A stretch of DNA of 64,000 nucleotides from Phycisphaerales bacterium (GTDB taxonomy: Bacteria > Planctomycetota > Phycisphaerae > Phycisphaerales > UBA1924). The first letter of the stretch is position 1. Each line of letters begins with the position of its first letter. A program made the translations under genes and the position numbers. This document shows, in pieces, positions 53,993 through 62,080 of this stretch. Where the stretch lies: NCBI GenBank assembly GCA_029260375.1, contig JAJDDI010000048.1, forward strand, positions 1 through 64,000, written 5' to 3'. The notes below the pieces were generated by a model. The model was not told the origin of the DNA. It saw only the letters and a program-made list of their open reading frames with translations, and ran no database searches.

Positions 53993-54682
53993 TCATTCTC
54001 CGATTCTGCGTTCTTCGTTCGCTTGTGCTTTGGTGCTGGTGTCCGGCGTCTCGCCCGCCCCGTCCCGGGGCTCGCCCGTCGATCCCGGCTTGTTCTCGGG
54101 TTGGGGCTGGGTGATCTTCCGGTTGAATGTGTTCATGGCGGCGTCGAGTCCTTCGGACAGCGCCAACTCTGCCGCGTCCGCCGCGGCCTTGATGCCACGC
54201 TCGACGTCCGCCTTCTCCTCGCTCATGAACCTGGACAGAACCCAGTCCGCCTTGATCATGAACTTGGGGACCGCCCCGACGCCGATGCGCAGGCGGGGGT
54301 AGTCCGCCCCGCCCAGCGCCCGGGTGATGTCGCTCAGCCCGTTGTGCCCGCCGTCGGACCCGCTGGGCTTGAGCCGGATCTCGCCCACGGGCAGGGCGAC
54401 CTCATCGACGAGCACGAGCATGTCCTGGCCCGGCTCGAGCTTGTAGAAGCGGACCGCCTCTCCGACGCTCATGCCCGAGCGGTTCATGAAGGTGGTGGGC
54501 TTCATGAGCAGGCACTTCTGGCCGCCGATGGAGGCGTCGAGCAGGGCCGCGTGAAACTTGGAGCGCGGGATCCCCCCCACCGCGTGGCGGCGGGCCAGCT
54601 CGTCGAGCGCGAGGAACCCGGCGTTGTGCCGTGTCCGCTCGTAGTCGAGCCCCGGGTTTCCAAGTCCAACGATCAGCTTCAC
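53993..54682 (-). CDS. pth: Peptidyl-tRNA hydrolase
   Basis: Pth frees tRNA from peptidyl-tRNAs lost by ribosomes. Signatures are MKLIVGLGNPGLDYERTRHNAGFLALD with the catalytic His (about residue 20), MKPTTFMNRSGMSV, LVLVDEVALPVGEIRLK and GSDGGHNGLSDI. This 229-residue form has a tail of about 35 extra residues. The start is GTG, with GGGAG seven bases upstream. It lies between rplY and rpsF. Confidence 0.95.
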   Translation of the reverse strand: MKLIVGLGNPGLDYERTRHNAGFLALDELARRHAVGGIPRSKFHAALLDASIGGQKCLLMKPTTFMNRSGMSVGEAVRFYKLEPGQDMLVLVDEVALPVGEIRLKPSGSDGGHNGLSDITRALGGADYPRLRIGVGAVPKFMIKADWVLSRFMSEEKADVERGIKAAADAAELALSEGLDAAMNTFNRKITQPQPENKPGSTGEPRDGAGETPDTSTKAQANEERRIGE

Positions 54683-54705
54683 GTGGTGCTCCCGAGGGAA
54701 CGGCC

Positions 54706-55368
54706 TTAGCCGTCCTTCTCGTCCTCGTCGTCCTTCTTCTCGCCCACGACCTCGGGCGTCGCGCCCTCGTCGGTGACCTCGGACTCCTCGCCCTCGTCAG
54801 GAACCTCGGCCTGGACGACCACGTGCGCGACCACGCCGTCCTCGTCGGACAGCAGCTTCATCGTGTCCTTGGGGAGCTGAACCTCGCCCGCGTGGATCAC
54901 GTCACCGGCCTGCATCTTCGAGACATCGATCTCGATAAAGCTGGGCAGGTTGGTCACGAGGCAGTTGAGCTCGAGCTCGGCGACCGGGTGCGTCATGATC
55001 GCGCCCGCGGTCTTGAGCCCCGGTGCGTCACCCACGAGTCGCAGCGGCACCATGACGTCAACCCGGTCGGTCAGCTCGATCCGGGCCAGGTCCGCGTGGA
55101 CGATGTTCGTGCCCAGGTAGTCGAACTGCAGGTCCTTGACGAGCACGTGCTGTCGGGCGTCGGAACCGTCGAGCACCAGCTCGAAGACCTTCTCGCCTTT
55201 GGTGATGTGCCCGACGGCTTCCTTGGTGTCGAGCGTGATCGAGACGGGGTCCTTGCCGTGCCCGTAGACGATGGCTGGCAGGCCGCCGGCCTCGCGGATC
55301 CGCTTGCAGTAACGCGAGCCCGTGCGCTCGCGCGCCTGGGCCTTGAGGGTGTGGGTTTCATCGCTCAT
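54706..55368 (-). CDS. rplY: 50S ribosomal protein L25 (Ctc-type)
   Basis: L25/Ctc binds 5S rRNA. This 220-residue two-domain form has the L25 N-terminal part (THTLKAQARERTGSRYCKRIREAGGLPAIVYGHG) and the Ctc beta domain (VPLRLVGDAPGLKTAGAI, HPVAELELNCLVTNLPSFIEIDVS). An acidic tail with DDEDEKDG ends it. GGAGG lies before the ATG at 55368. Next to pth and prs it forms the classical prs-ctc-pth order. Confidence 0.95.
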   Translation of the reverse strand: MSDETHTLKAQARERTGSRYCKRIREAGGLPAIVYGHGKDPVSITLDTKEAVGHITKGEKVFELVLDGSDARQHVLVKDLQFDYLGTNIVHADLARIELTDRVDVMVPLRLVGDAPGLKTAGAIMTHPVAELELNCLVTNLPSFIEIDVSKMQAGDVIHAGEVQLPKDTMKLLSDEDGVVAHVVVQAEVPDEGEESEVTDEGATPEVVGEKKDDEDEKDG

Positions 55369-55427
55369 TTCGTTGCCTCCGATTCGTGTTGGTCTTCGTG
55401 TCGTTGTGTCTGGTTCTGTTCGGCGGC

Positions 55428-56411
55428 CTAGCGCTTCATGCCCGCGGTCCGGGAGAACAGGGCGCTGACCGACTGGTTCTGGTGGATACGCCGGATCGCC
55501 TCGCCCAGCAGCGGGCCGACGCTCAGCTGCACGAGCTTGTCGCGGATGGGCTCGCAGCGCTGCCCGCAGGGGATGGTGTCCGTTACGATCAGCCGCTCGA
55601 TGGGCGACTCGGCCAGGCGCTCGATCGCCATGCCCGCCAGCACCGGGTGCGTGGCCGCGGCCAGCACGCGCTCGGCGCCCTTGTCCATCACGAGCTGTGC
55701 CGCCTCGCAGATCGTGCCCGCCGTCGAGATCATGTCGTCGAACATCAGCACCGTCTTGCCCTTGACGGACCCGATGATGTTGCCCACCGAGACCTCGGTG
55801 CCCGAGATCCGCTGCTTGTTGATGATCGCCAGGTCGCCGTCCATCAGGTTGGCCAGGCCCTCGGCGACCTTGACGTTGCCCACGTCCGGGCTGACTAGGC
55901 ACAGGTCGCCCAGCTCGCTGCGGATCGACTCGAAATAGTCGAGGAACACGGGCGTGGCGGACAGGTGGTCCATGGGCAGGTCGAAGAAGCCCTGGATCTG
56001 GGCCGCGTGCAGGTCGATGGCCATCACCCGGTCGGCGCGCGCGGCCGTGATCAGGTTCGCGACGAGCTTGGCGGTGATCGGGACGCGACCCTCCTCCTTG
56101 CGGTCCTGGCGCCCGTACCCGAAGTAGGGCGTGACGATGGTGACGCGTTTGGCGCTGGCACGCTTGAGGCAGTCGGTGAAGACCAGCAGCTCCATCAGGT
56201 TGTCGTTGACCGGCTGGCAGGTCGAGATGATGACGTAGCAGTCGCGCCCGCGGACGTCTTCCTCGAGCTTGACGAAGATCTCGCCGTCGGGGAAGAGGCT
56301 GGTGCGCGCATCGCCCAGCGGGATATCGATCTGGTCGCAGACCATCTGCGCGAGCGCCTTGCTGTTGCGCCCCGAGAAGACCTTGAGTTCGTTCGACAGC
56401 TCGCCGCTCAT
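55428..56411 (-). CDS. prs: Ribose-phosphate pyrophosphokinase
   Basis: Prs makes PRPP from ribose 5-phosphate and ATP, for nucleotides, His and Trp. The 327-residue protein has FSGRNSKALAQMVC, SLFPDGEIFVKL, the flexible-loop region YGRQDRKEEGRVPITAKLVA, the PRPP loop VLMFDDMISTAGTICEAA and the end with IRRIHQNQSVSALF. It is of normal length. Its ATG overlaps the end of the preceding glmU-like gene by four bases, so UDP-GlcNAc precursor and PRPP genes are coupled. Confidence 0.96.
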   Translation of the reverse strand: MSGELSNELKVFSGRNSKALAQMVCDQIDIPLGDARTSLFPDGEIFVKLEEDVRGRDCYVIISTCQPVNDNLMELLVFTDCLKRASAKRVTIVTPYFGYGRQDRKEEGRVPITAKLVANLITAARADRVMAIDLHAAQIQGFFDLPMDHLSATPVFLDYFESIRSELGDLCLVSPDVGNVKVAEGLANLMDGDLAIINKQRISGTEVSVGNIIGSVKGKTVLMFDDMISTAGTICEAAQLVMDKGAERVLAAATHPVLAGMAIERLAESPIERLIVTDTIPCGQRCEPIRDKLVQLSVGPLLGEAIRRIHQNQSVSALFSRTAGMKR

Positions 56412-57211
56412 GAAGCGCTCCCGTCTGAGATCCCCGCGGCCCCGGCGGCCCGCGTCCTGAACACCCGGTCTACCGCCGCCAGCTGCTCGGGCGTGTTGAT
56501 GCTCAGCACGTCCTGGCTGGGGACCGCCTCGATCACCTCGACCCGCCCGCCGGCGTGCCGCAGCAACTCGGGGACGTCCGTGATGTAGTACTCCCCGCTG
56601 ACGGGGTCGCGTTCGAGCGTTTCCAGCGATTGGAACAGCGAATCGCGGTCGAAGACGTAGTAGCTGGGGTTGACCTCGCGGATCTCCAGCTGCTCGTCGG
56701 TCGCGTTCTTCTGCTCGACAATGCGTTCGAACCGCCCGTCGCCGTCCCGGACCACCCGCCCGTACCCGCTGGGGTCGTCGATCACGCTCGTCGCCAGGAT
56801 CGCGACGGCGCCCTGGCCCCGGTGGCGCTCGAGCATCGTCGCGAGCGTGTCGGTGCGGATCAGCGGGCCGTCGCCGCACAGCACAAAGACGTCCGCGTTG
56901 GGGACACCCTCGAACGAGTCCTTGGCGCACATCACCGCGTGCCCGGTGCCGAGCTGCTCGTCTTGAACCGCGTACGCGACGCGGTCGCCATACGAAGCCA
57001 GCGCCTCACGCACCAGCTCCTGCTTGTAGCCGACGACGACGACGACACGCTCGCAGCCCGCGTCGAGGCAGGCGTCCACGACGGCGCAGACCATCGCCCG
57101 CCCGCCGATGGGGTGGCAGACCTTGGGCAGGTCGGACCTCATCCGCGTGCCCTTGCCGGCGGCGAGGATGATCGCGGAGGGGGCGTTCGCGTTGTTCGTT
57201 GGATTGGTCAT
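56408..57211 (-). CDS. glmU: UDP-N-acetylglucosamine pyrophosphorylase domain protein (GlmU N-terminal half)
   Basis: This 267-residue nucleotidyltransferase has the GlmU uridylyltransferase motifs: AIILAAGKGTRMRSDLPKVCHPIGG, QLGTGHAVMCAK, VLCGDGPLIR, GYGRVVRDG, EIREVNPSYYVF, EYYITDVPELL and INTPEQLAAVD. The left-handed beta-helix acetyltransferase domain of full GlmU (about 190 residues) is absent, so acetylation of glucosamine-1-phosphate must come from another protein. It is the first gene of the prs-rplI operon. A tRNA-Gln lies just upstream on the same strand. Confidence 0.88.
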   Translation of the reverse strand: MTNPTNNANAPSAIILAAGKGTRMRSDLPKVCHPIGGRAMVCAVVDACLDAGCERVVVVVGYKQELVREALASYGDRVAYAVQDEQLGTGHAVMCAKDSFEGVPNADVFVLCGDGPLIRTDTLATMLERHRGQGAVAILATSVIDDPSGYGRVVRDGDGRFERIVEQKNATDEQLEIREVNPSYYVFDRDSLFQSLETLERDPVSGEYYITDVPELLRHAGGRVEVIEAVPSQDVLSINTPEQLAAVDRVFRTRAAGAAGISDGSAS

Positions 57212-57252
57212 CGCCAGAGGCGACGCGTGCTCGGCTTGCTGTCGATGGAAAG

Positions 57253-57325
57253 CTGCCCGACCAGGGCTCGAACCTGGAATGGCTGTACCAAAAACAGCTG
57301 TGTTGCCAATTACACCATCGGGCAG
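57253..57325 (-). tRNA. tRNA-Gln (anticodon TTG)
   Basis: The minus strand gives a 73-base cloverleaf: acceptor CTGCCCG/CGGGCAG, anticodon stem GCTGT/ACAGC with loop TTTTGGT (anticodon TTG), and T arm CCAGG-TTCGAGC-CCTGG. CCA is not encoded. Confidence 0.93.
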
Positions 57326-57623
57326 TGGTGTTTATCGTGCAAGCCGATGCGCGTCGGGCGCCTCCCTCTGAGTCCCGGGCAATGTGCCCGGCACAGCGTC
57401 TCGAACCGTTTCGTCGCGGCCAAGACGCCCTCAGAGGACGGCCGGTCGCGGCGCCGAACGCCCGTCACCTGACGGACTTGGAGCAGAATCCCCCGTCGCC
57501 GCGTCCGAGCGCTCGCCCGGATCAAGAGGGGACCCCTGGACGCGCCTCTCCACGGGCCTTGGCCCTGGATCCGTCACGCCCGGCTCCGCGATGCGGTCAA
57601 TGCTAGGGACGCCCGGCAACGAG
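57326..57623. other. Intergenic stretch without recognised feature
   Basis: The 298 bases between tRNA-Gln and the SWIM gene are GC-rich and hold short inverted repeats such as CCCGGGCAATGTGCCCGG near 57375. No coding frame, promoter pair or repeat of the hairpin family was identified. Confidence 0.4.
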
Positions 57624-58625
57624 TCAATCCTCGTCGGAACGCTCGTCCTCGGGCCCGCTCGCCCCGTCCTGACCCGGCCCCCCGTCGGCGTCCGCGGCGG
57701 GGCCCAGCAGGCCGATCGGGTGGCTCAGCGCCTGCTCGCCGATGAGTTCGTAACAGGTCGCCAGCAGGCCCACAAGCGGGAATCGGGCCTCGGGGAACGG
57801 GCTCGGGCCCAGGCGGCGGAGCAGCACGTAGCCCACCTCGGGCTTCTCGATGGGCAGGTGCACCATCTCCAGCCCGGGGCCCGCCTCCCAGAAATGATCC
57901 AGGCAATCCTCAAGGGCGGGCGAGGCGTCGTCGATCGCTCCCGGCGGGCGGGGCGTGTACAGGTCGCCCGGTCGCGAGCCCCGACCGGCCAGCACGCGCC
58001 GCTCGCGCAGTCGTTCGATCAGCTCCTCGCCGTCGAGCCCCCGGAGCGAGAAGACCAGCATCGGGTCCGCGCCCAGTCGCTCACACAGCAGCGCCGAGGC
58101 GCACACGGCGTGCTTGCACCAGGGCTTGTTCGTTTCCTTGCAGGTACAGGTGACCTCGAAGTCCGACGCGTCGTGCGGGAAGAGGCGCAGCTCCAGCGGC
58201 GCGAGCAGGTCCTCGATGTTGGTGGGCAGCTCGCCCGCCAGCAGCTTGGCCGCGTAGATCGCCTGGTCGCTCATCGCCGCGATAACCCGCTCGCGCTGCT
58301 CGTCGCTGAAGCGGTCGAGCCCCACGCTCACGCGGTACGGACGCGGGGCGCGCCCCTGCACCGAGACCTTGGCGACCCCGTCCTCGATGTCGATGCGGCG
58401 CGTCTGGCCCGTCCGCGCGTACTCCATGCCCTCGCGCAGCGCTTCGCCCGAGGACGCCTGCTCGACCACGCGGAAGAGGCGCTGGGTGACCCAGCTCTCC
58501 CAGGGCTCGCCCTCCTTGGCCTTGAGGCGGACCCCGCCGCGCACCCGGCGCGGGTTGATGGGGATCTTGGCCTCGCGCCGGAAGGGCTGGCCGGGTGGGG
58601 GCGGGGTTGCGGGATTGCTCGTCAT
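57624..58625 (-). CDS. SWIM zinc-finger protein paired with a SNF2 helicase
   Basis: This 333-residue protein contains the SWIM signature CTCKETNKPWCKHAV (CxC-Xn-CxH, about residues 160-174), a zinc-binding domain for DNA or protein contacts. The region before it has WVTQRLFRVVEQASSGEALREGMEYARTGQTRRIDIEDG, typical of SWIM proteins next to SNF2 helicases. The C-terminal half is not recognised and ends in an acidic Gly/Asp-rich tail. It starts directly at the end of the helicase gene without a gap, so the two probably work in one DNA-remodelling unit. Confidence 0.85.
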   Translation of the reverse strand: MTSNPATPPPPGQPFRREAKIPINPRRVRGGVRLKAKEGEPWESWVTQRLFRVVEQASSGEALREGMEYARTGQTRRIDIEDGVAKVSVQGRAPRPYRVSVGLDRFSDEQRERVIAAMSDQAIYAAKLLAGELPTNIEDLLAPLELRLFPHDASDFEVTCTCKETNKPWCKHAVCASALLCERLGADPMLVFSLRGLDGEELIERLRERRVLAGRGSRPGDLYTPRPPGAIDDASPALEDCLDHFWEAGPGLEMVHLPIEKPEVGYVLLRRLGPSPFPEARFPLVGLLATCYELIGEQALSHPIGLLGPAADADGGPGQDGASGPEDERSDED

Positions 58626-61600
58626 TTACGCCTCGTCCCCGACCGCGTCGCTGCGGAGCGTCAGGATGTCGCGCAGCTGGTCCGTGTCCAGCTCGGTCAG
58701 CCAGCGCTCGCCCGCGCCGATGATGTTCTCGGCCAGCTCCATCTTGCTCTCGATCATCTCGTCGATGCGTTCCTCGAGCGTGCCGCGGACGACGTACTTG
58801 TGTACCTGCACGGTCCTCGTCTGCCCGATGCGGTAGGCCCGGTCCGTCGCCTGGTTCTCGACGGCGGGGTTCCACCAGCGGTCGTAGTGGAACACGTGCG
58901 TCGCGGCGGTGAGGTTCAACCCCACACCGCCGGCCTTGAGCGAGAGCAGCAGGATGGGCGCGGTGTTGGTGTCTGACTGGAACTGATCGACCATTTTCTG
59001 GCGCTGGCCCTGGGGGGTGCCGCCGTGAAGGAACATGACCTCACGCCCCAGCTCGTGGCGGAGCATCGAGGCGAGCAGGTGACCCATCTGCCTGAACTGC
59101 GTGAACACGAGCGCCTGGTCGCCCTCGGAGAGCGCCTCGTCGAGCTGCTCGAGCAGACGCACGCACTTGCCCGATCGCCGCGGGTCGGCGGGTCGTGAAG
59201 AGGCGAAGTCGTGGTCCTTGAGCATCTGCGAGGGGTGGTTGCAGATCTGCTTGAGGCGGATGAGGGCCGCGAGCACGACGCCGCGCCGGTGGATGCCCTC
59301 GCTCTGGTCCACGTCCGTGAGCATGCGCTTGACGCAGCTCTCGTACAGCGACGCCTGCTCGCTGGTGAGGTGGCAGTATTCCTTGGTCTCGATCTTCTCG
59401 GGCAGGTCCGAGACCACGTTGGGGTCCGTCTTGACCCGGCGCAGGATGAACGGACGGACGAGTGCCCGCAGACGCTCGCTCTTGCCCTGGTCGTGGTAGC
59501 GTTCGATGGGGACCGCGAAGCGTCTGCGGAAGTTGCCCACCGTGCCCAGGAAGCCCGGGTTGAGAAAGTCCATGATCGACCAGAGCTCGGTCAGGCGGTT
59601 CTCGACCGGGGTACCCGTGAGGGCGATGCGCCTGGGCGCCGCGATCGAACGCACCGCCTGCGACTGCTTCGCCTGCGGGTTCTTGACGAACTGCGCCTCG
59701 TCGAGCACGATCCGTCCCCAGCGCACGCGCTCGAGCGTCTCGAGATCGCGGTGCGCCAGGGCATATGTCGTCACGATCAGATCGCTCGACTCCGCCGCGG
59801 CGACCAGGTCGTCGCCCGTCAGACGCTCGACGCCGTGGTGGATCATCACCTTCAGCCCGGGCGCGAATCGTTTGGTCTCGTGCATCCAGTTGCCGATGAC
59901 GGACATGGGGGCGACCAGCAGCGTCGGGTCAACCGCCTCGCCGTTGCGCTCGCCCTCCTCGCGCTCGTACACCAGCAGCGCCAGCATCTGGATCGTCTTG
60001 CCCAGGCCCATGTCGTCGGCGAGGCACACGCCCAGACCAAAGCGTTCGAGGAACGCGAGCCAGCTGTAACCCCGCTCCTGGTACGGACGCAGCGTGCCCT
60101 GGAAGCCATCGGGCGTGCGCAGCTGCGGGAGCTCGACCTTCGCGTTCTCGTCCGACCCGCCCAGCAGGTCCGAGACCCAGCCCGTTGCCTCAAGCCCCAC
60201 GACGGGCACGCCCGTCTGGCTCGCGTCGGACGCGAAGGCGAGGCTCATGGCTTCGGACAAGGGCATCTGCCCGCCCGGGTTTTCCTGGATGAAGTTGATC
60301 GCGTTCTTGACGTCCTCGGGGCGGATCTCGACCCACTTGCCCCCGACACGCACCAGCGGGCTGGACTTGCTGGCGAACTGCTCGAACTCATGGAGGGTGA
60401 GCGTGGTGTCGCCGATGGCGATCTCCCAGTGGTAGCCCACCAGCGCGGTCAGGCCGATCTGCGCGCCCGCGGCGAGTCCCGAGCCCGACCCCGTGTCCGG
60501 CTCCAGCTCGCCCGAGTCGATCCGGAGGCGGGCGCCCAAACGCCCGACGGGCGAGTCCCACCACGCGGGGGAGACGACGCCGAAGCCCTGCTCAACGAGC
60601 ACGGGGCGCACCTCGCGCAGGAACTCGTACGCCTGGCGGGTGGTCAGCGACGCTTCGATCGGTTCGCTCTCGCCCAGCGCCGACTCGAGCCGCTTGTACA
60701 GGCGGCTGGCGCGACCCAGCTCGCCCAGCAGCAGCTCCTGCGGCGAGTCCAACGCGTAGCCCTCGATCGTGACCCGGTCGCGCGAGAGCAGCCAGATGTC
60801 CGCCGCCTCGACGATCACGCCCGCGTCCTCCTGCGACTGCAAGAAGAAACTGACGGACCAGTCCAGCGATCCGGCCTTGTCGTCGAGGTTGTCGGGCAGC
60901 TCTTCTTCGAGCGGCTCGTTGAGCCGGAAGCACAGGCGCCAGGTCGAGCTCTGCCCGCGTTCTTCGAGCGTGCCGATCCACCGCTTTATCCGGCGAGCGG
61001 CCTCGGTCCGCTGCGGCGCCGGGATCGGGAGCTTGATCTCCTGGCCCAGCAGCCCGGTCAGCCACGCGACCTGCGGGTCCTCGTTTGGGTTCTGGCCCTC
61101 GATGGTGTCGGACATCTCCTCGGAGATGAGCACACGTCGGCACGCCGCGTCGATCAGAGCCCCGACCATTTCTTCGACGATCGACCAGGCGTGGTGCTCG
61201 TTCTCGTCAACGACGGCTCGGACGACCGGGGGCGCCGCCAGGCACAACGCCGCGGCGCGCTCGGCGCTGGCCTCGTCGCCCATCCACCCGCGCCAGGCGC
61301 CGGTGAGCTTGCCCGAGCCGTCCTGGCAGGCCATGGGCACGAACCGGTGCCTGCCCAGCAGGTGCCGGGCAAGCCGGGCGACCATCGCGAGGTAGCCCAC
61401 GGAGGCGCCAAGCTCGATCCCATCCTGGCGGGTGTCGTGCAGCAGCTCGAGCACCGCCGCGGCCTCACCGGGATCGAACGCGATCGTCGGCGTGCGGAAC
61501 AGCCCCAGCCCGGTGGGCCCCTCGCTGGCGTCGTGCACCGATCGACCAAGGGCCAGCGCCAGCTCGCTGCTGGGAGCGGGCTCGCTGCCGATCATCGGCA

Positions 61601-61832
61601 GTCGCATCTCGATCTCGCTGGGGCGACCCGAACCGATGGCGAGCCTCTCGGTCAGCGCCACGGATTCAATGGTGAACGAACGCCCTGAACGCGTAAGGGC
61701 GGGATCCGACGCGGGAGAGCCCGCCGACTCGCCCCAGAGGTGCAGCAGTCCCGCGCTCCACGCGGCGTGGACGATCAGGGTTTCGCGCTCGGTGCTTACG
61801 TCTTGGCTGAGCTGACTCACGTTCCGGCTCAC
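58626..61832 (-). CDS. SNF2/HepA-type DEAD/DEAH helicase with SNF2-associated N-terminal domain
   Basis: This 1068-residue ATPase remodels protein-DNA complexes. The N-terminal 550 residues match the SNF2-associated region of bacterial SNF2 proteins (from memory). The helicase core starts near 585 with LRPYQERGYSWLAFL, then ADDMGLGKTIQMLALL (Walker A), LDEAQFVKN (DEAQ box), ALTGTPVENRLTELWSIM, and the second lobe with QALVFTQFRQMGHLL, LLSLKAGGVGLNLTAA, RWWNPAVENQATDRAYRIGQ and the end with LRSDAVGDEA. The start codon is GTG at 61832. SNF2/SWIM pairs of this kind are widespread with undefined function. Confidence 0.92.
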   Translation of the reverse strand: MSRNVSQLSQDVSTERETLIVHAAWSAGLLHLWGESAGSPASDPALTRSGRSFTIESVALTERLAIGSGRPSEIEMRLPMIGSEPAPSSELALALGRSVHDASEGPTGLGLFRTPTIAFDPGEAAAVLELLHDTRQDGIELGASVGYLAMVARLARHLLGRHRFVPMACQDGSGKLTGAWRGWMGDEASAERAAALCLAAPPVVRAVVDENEHHAWSIVEEMVGALIDAACRRVLISEEMSDTIEGQNPNEDPQVAWLTGLLGQEIKLPIPAPQRTEAARRIKRWIGTLEERGQSSTWRLCFRLNEPLEEELPDNLDDKAGSLDWSVSFFLQSQEDAGVIVEAADIWLLSRDRVTIEGYALDSPQELLLGELGRASRLYKRLESALGESEPIEASLTTRQAYEFLREVRPVLVEQGFGVVSPAWWDSPVGRLGARLRIDSGELEPDTGSGSGLAAGAQIGLTALVGYHWEIAIGDTTLTLHEFEQFASKSSPLVRVGGKWVEIRPEDVKNAINFIQENPGGQMPLSEAMSLAFASDASQTGVPVVGLEATGWVSDLLGGSDENAKVELPQLRTPDGFQGTLRPYQERGYSWLAFLERFGLGVCLADDMGLGKTIQMLALLVYEREEGERNGEAVDPTLLVAPMSVIGNWMHETKRFAPGLKVMIHHGVERLTGDDLVAAAESSDLIVTTYALAHRDLETLERVRWGRIVLDEAQFVKNPQAKQSQAVRSIAAPRRIALTGTPVENRLTELWSIMDFLNPGFLGTVGNFRRRFAVPIERYHDQGKSERLRALVRPFILRRVKTDPNVVSDLPEKIETKEYCHLTSEQASLYESCVKRMLTDVDQSEGIHRRGVVLAALIRLKQICNHPSQMLKDHDFASSRPADPRRSGKCVRLLEQLDEALSEGDQALVFTQFRQMGHLLASMLRHELGREVMFLHGGTPQGQRQKMVDQFQSDTNTAPILLLSLKAGGVGLNLTAATHVFHYDRWWNPAVENQATDRAYRIGQTRTVQVHKYVVRGTLEERIDEMIESKMELAENIIGAGERWLTELDTDQLRDILTLRSDAVGDEA

Positions 61833-61923
61833 TCCATCCCTGACCGGGGATCATCGCCCGCCGCCCGCGTCCGTTGCGGGTCTCATCTCGGCGGGTGTCG
61901 CGTCTCCAATCGGAAACGCTCAA

Positions 61924-61996
61924 TAGGGGCGGGGGGACTCGAACCCACAACCAACGGCTTAAAAGGCCGGTGCTCTACCGATTGAGCTACGCCCCC
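61924..61996 (-). tRNA. tRNA-Lys (anticodon TTT)
   Basis: The minus strand gives a 73-base tRNA: acceptor GGGGGCG with CGCCCCT, D arm GCTC-AATCGGTA-GAGC, anticodon loop CTTTTAA (anticodon TTT) and T loop TTCGAGT. By hand-pairing there is a C-U mismatch closing the anticodon stem (position 27-43) and a U-C mismatch in the T stem (50-64). CCA is not encoded. Confidence 0.88.
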
Positions 61997-62080
61997 GGCA
62001 ACGCGGCGTGCACCACACGCCCAACCTGCCGCGCAGGCGCGATGCTAGGACCGATCCCGATGCGACGCGATCCACGCTCT

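Noticed and set aside
57384-58976. Open frame of 530 codons on the plus strand opposite the SWIM gene
   Set aside because: Antisense to the SWIM signature gene and the helicase end; no recognisable domain.
59211-61688. Open frame of 825 codons on the plus strand opposite the SNF2 helicase
   Set aside because: It lies fully antisense to a well-supported helicase and has low-complexity Arg/Glu/Leu-rich composition without family motifs.
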